From Burkholderiales bacterium (GTDB taxonomy: Bacteria > Pseudomonadota > Gammaproteobacteria > Burkholderiales > SG8-39): DNA of 15,752 bases. Positions 13,323 to 15,752 of this stretch are shown here, piece by piece. Under the pieces are notes generated by a model. The model saw nothing but the letters and a program-made list of their open reading frames with translations. It did not search any database and was not told where the DNA came from. Position numbers and translations under genes: made by a program. The stretch covers positions 1 through 15,752 of the forward strand of contig CAKKSJ010000191.1 in NCBI GenBank assembly GCA_919902965.1, given 5' to 3'. The stretch's first letter is position 1; each line of letters opens with the position of its first letter.

Positions 13323-14174
13323 ATGACCAGCGCTCTAAAGCTGTTCCAGGGCCGCTTCGGTCGGGTCGCGCTGCTGGACTCGGACAAGGACCTGGTAATG
13401 CACAGCCACTCCCAGTGCCACGTCCTGATCAAGGCCGAGGGCGCCGACACCGCATTCCAGGTGCGCGAGCAGTTCTACCCGCTGCGCCAGGACACGCTGG
13501 TGCTGGTCAATGCCTGGGAACCCCACTGCAAGCTGCATCCGCAGCGCGACGTGCGCTCCACCGTGCTTGCGCTCTATATCGAGCCCGACTGGTTGTCGGG
13601 CATGGACCGCAGGCTGTCGGTGAGCGGGCTGCAGGGATTTTTTCCGCGACCCTGCGCGCGTATCCCGCCGCATGTGCGCGCCCTGGCCGACCAGTTGATC
13701 GCGGGCATGTACCAGCCGCAGCGCGATGCGCAGGACCGTGCGCGCTGGGAAATCGCCCTGTTCGAACTGATGATGTCGCTGATCTACGAGTTCTCCGCCT
13801 GGCGCGATCACATGGAAATCTACCGCGCCAGCCTGCGCCGGCCCTCAGATCCCCGCATCAGGCGCGCGATCCGCTTCATGAACGAGAATCTGGACACAAA
13901 GCTGCCGTTTGACGAACTCGCGCGCCTGTGCAATCTGTCGCGGCCGCATTTCTTCTATTTGTTCAAGGAGTGCACCGCTGTTTCTCCTGCGCTTTATCTC
14001 AATACCCTGCGCATGGAATCCGCTTTCGGCCGACTGAGCGCGGATGAAACGGCGATCACCGCGCTGGCCGGCTCCCTCGGTTTCGCCGAAGCCAACCATT
14101 TCACGCGGTTTTTCCGCCAGAACCTGGGTATCCCGCCGTCCGAGTATCGCCGCCGGGTCGAATTGTTCTCCTGA
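13323..14174 (+). CDS. AraC-family transcriptional regulator
   Basis: 283-residue regulator, the only plus-strand gene. Residues 1-110 look like a cupin sensor domain (HSHSQCHVLIK, LVLVNAWEPHCKL). Residues about 180-280 form the AraC DNA-binding domain with two helix-turn-helix units, LPFDELARLCNLSRPHFFYLFKE and ITALAGSLGFAEANHFTRFFRQ, then the family end PSEYRRR. It presumably senses the imported substrate and activates the divergent operon. The ATG at 13323 lies seven bases after a perfect TATAAT with no Shine-Dalgarno, so the mRNA is probably leaderless; the TTG 12 codons earlier coincides with the -35 and is rejected. It ends 20 bases from the convergent metallo-hydrolase gene. Confidence 0.93.
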   Translation: MTSALKLFQGRFGRVALLDSDKDLVMHSHSQCHVLIKAEGADTAFQVREQFYPLRQDTLVLVNAWEPHCKLHPQRDVRSTVLALYIEPDWLSGMDRRLSVSGLQGFFPRPCARIPPHVRALADQLIAGMYQPQRDAQDRARWEIALFELMMSLIYEFSAWRDHMEIYRASLRRPSDPRIRRAIRFMNENLDTKLPFDELARLCNLSRPHFFYLFKECTAVSPALYLNTLRMESAFGRLSADETAITALAGSLGFAEANHFTRFFRQNLGIPPSEYRRRVELFS

Positions 14175-14194
14175 GACCGTCGGTGCAGACTCCC

Positions 14195-15752
14195 TCAATT
14201 ATCGACGTAGCGCCGACGATGCGTTTCCAGCAGTTTCCAGCGTACCACCGGAATATTGGCTATGGTATCCAGCGGGAAACAGTAGGCCTCCGACAAGGAC
14301 AGGAAGCGCAGCTGCGTGCCCTTTGATTCGTCCCGCGATAAGGCGGTAGCGCCGACGTAGCCGCCAGTGCCTATGCTTTCCGCGTAGCCCGACGGCGTTG
14401 AAATCGCCGCTTCGCCCGAGCGCAGCACCAGCAGTTCGTCTGCTGGGGGCGGAATAAGCCTGTCTTTGTTGAATACGGCAGATCCTGCCGAGCGGATCAA
14501 GCGGCTGAGTGTCACGCAGGAAACACCGTCCGCGAACAACCAGTTTCCCCTGAGGAAATCGAGCTTTTCACGCGATTCGGCCAGATCCTGGCGCATTGCC
14601 CCGCGGGTGACGAAATCAAGGTACAAATCCCTGGGCATGCGCAGCGCCTGTACGAAGCTGATGGCGCGGCAGGTCTCCACCGCCGCAGTCCCATGCAGGG
14701 CCGGCGTCTCCCCCAGGATCGAGCCGGCGGCGACCTGACTGCTGCCGCGTACCCCGGTACGCAGCAATTCCGCCGAGCCGCTGAGTATGAGGTAGACCGC
14801 GTCAATCAGCGCCTGCTCCTTGAATAGCAGCACTTCCGGATTGAATACCATGATTTTGCCATTCATGAGATGGCGGATGCTATGCAAGGGCGCGTCGGGA
14901 AAGTAGCTGCGCAAATATTCGAACGCGCGGCGGCGCAACGCATCCGAGGTACCCTCGATGAGCACGTCGATGGTTCCGAACGGCGCGCCGGAGCCGATGG
15001 CCCGCTCGTCCTCGGTAAACCGCCTCGCGGTGTGCGCAAGTATCAGCTTGTCCGAAGTGTCGTCGCCAAAATCCGCTGCAACGCCGTGTATCATGCCGCC
15101 GCCGATATCGATCTTCTTGACATCGGCCTTGAGCGCGTAGGCGGCCGCGGTCTTTGCGTAAAAAGCCTCGCTCACACCGGCAATCGCATCGGCCGGCGCA
15201 ATCATATTGCGCAGAACCTCCATCGACACGATATCCGCAAGATGCGCATAACTGCGATAGCCGCCCTCCCACATCACCCTGAAGTAGAAAATCGTCGTCT
15301 CGACCGGATGCGGCGAAAGTATCGGCCTGACCTCCAGTCCTTCTATGTCATTCCACACATCCATGTCGAGGTCGCGCAGGTCGAACAGCTTGCCGAACTC
15401 GCTTTCCGGAATTCGCATCACGCTCGATAGTTTTTTCGTTACGGATGCGCGCACCATCGGCGTCGCAAAGTAGGTGATGCGCCTGTCTCCCCGGATCAGC
15501 GTCGTCAGCCCGGCCAGGTGGTCGTCATGACAGTGGGTGTGGAATATGCCGTCGATTTCATTGACGCCGATACCCAGTGCCATCAATGCATAATCGATGT
15601 TCGGACCCGCGTCCACGAGATAAACGCGCCCCTGGAACAGCAAAATGCTGCCCATCGTGGGCCGGTTCATGTCCCAGCCGTCGCCCTCGCCGCTGTGCAC
15701 CACGGAGAAATAATCGCGATTGAGCAAATGCCGGTCGAGTGTATAAGGGCAT
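14195..15752 (-). CDS. MBL-fold metallo-hydrolase with two cyclic-nucleotide-binding-like domains, 5' end outside window
   Basis: The frame stays open to the right edge, so the start is not visible; 518 codons are seen. Numbering from the TTG at 15727, residues 1-240 are a metallo-beta-lactamase fold with the dimetal motif HCHDDH (65-70), H140, D165 and H232. Residues about 282-372 and 395-495 look like two cNMP-binding beta-barrels: AVYLILSGSAELLR...GSILGETPAL, and DELLVLRSGEAAIST...GGYVGATALS. The usual phosphate-binding arginine after GE is not seen in either, so ligand binding is doubtful. No signal peptide is visible. Function unknown; perhaps a hydrolase gated by a small ligand. Convergent with the AraC gene and not obviously part of the operon. 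Confidence 0.8.
   Translation of the reverse strand, partial: CPYTLDRHLLNRDYFSVVHSGEGDGWDMNRPTMGSILLFQGRVYLVDAGPNIDYALMALGIGVNEIDGIFHTHCHDDHLAGLTTLIRGDRRITYFATPMVRASVTKKLSSVMRIPESEFGKLFDLRDLDMDVWNDIEGLEVRPILSPHPVETTIFYFRVMWEGGYRSYAHLADIVSMEVLRNMIAPADAIAGVSEAFYAKTAAAYALKADVKKIDIGGGMIHGVAADFGDDTSDKLILAHTARRFTEDERAIGSGAPFGTIDVLIEGTSDALRRRAFEYLRSYFPDAPLHSIRHLMNGKIMVFNPEVLLFKEQALIDAVYLILSGSAELLRTGVRGSSQVAAGSILGETPALHGTAAVETCRAISFVQALRMPRDLYLDFVTRGAMRQDLAESREKLDFLRGNWLFADGVSCVTLSRLIRSAGSAVFNKDRLIPPPADELLVLRSGEAAISTPSGYAESIGTGGYVGATALSRDESKGTQLRFLSLSEAYCFPLDTIANIPVVRWKLLETHRRRYVDN

Overview
The window is G+C-rich chromosomal DNA. Its gene order (4.5S RNA beside dnaX) and protein types suggest a betaproteobacterium, perhaps Burkholderiales-like; this is inferred without a database search. 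All protein genes but one lie on the minus strand. I see no tRNA, insertion sequence, phage gene or CRISPR array.

Left part (1-4600), housekeeping and stress genes. dnaX (clamp-loader tau/gamma) runs off the left edge and carries a ten-A tract whose -1 frame stops two codons later. The 4.5S SRP RNA lies just upstream of it. Next come a PLP-dependent threonine/serine dehydratase-like gene and an alpha/beta hydrolase that probably share a transcript, an intrinsic terminator, a glutaredoxin-like protein with no cysteine at all, and an exported single-cysteine MsrA.

Middle gap (4592-5137), gene-free but dense in signals: a CRP-like palindrome, a close match to the sigma-54 promoter consensus pointing at msrA, a plus-strand hairpin plus intrinsic terminator that could end a small RNA, and a 60-bp AT-rich island.

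Right part (5138-13190), an eight-gene minus-strand operon. In transcription order it encodes the FAD, 2x[2Fe-2S] and molybdopterin subunits of a xanthine-dehydrogenase-family hydroxylase, then a periplasmic binding protein, permease and ATPase of a SsuABC/TauABC-type importer, then an ACMSD-like amidohydrolase and a CoxG-like SRPBCC protein. Three junctions are 4-base start/stop overlaps, and a hairpin precedes the permease start. A divergent AraC-family regulator (13323-14174) has a good sigma-70 promoter whose predicted start falls at its ATG, so its mRNA is probably leaderless. The simplest model is import of a small organic acid or heterocycle, hydroxylation by the molybdoenzyme, and cleavage or decarboxylation by the amidohydrolase, under AraC control. 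The substrate cannot be read from the sequence. At the right edge is a metallo-beta-lactamase-fold protein with two degenerate cyclic-nucleotide-binding-like domains; its start lies outside the window.
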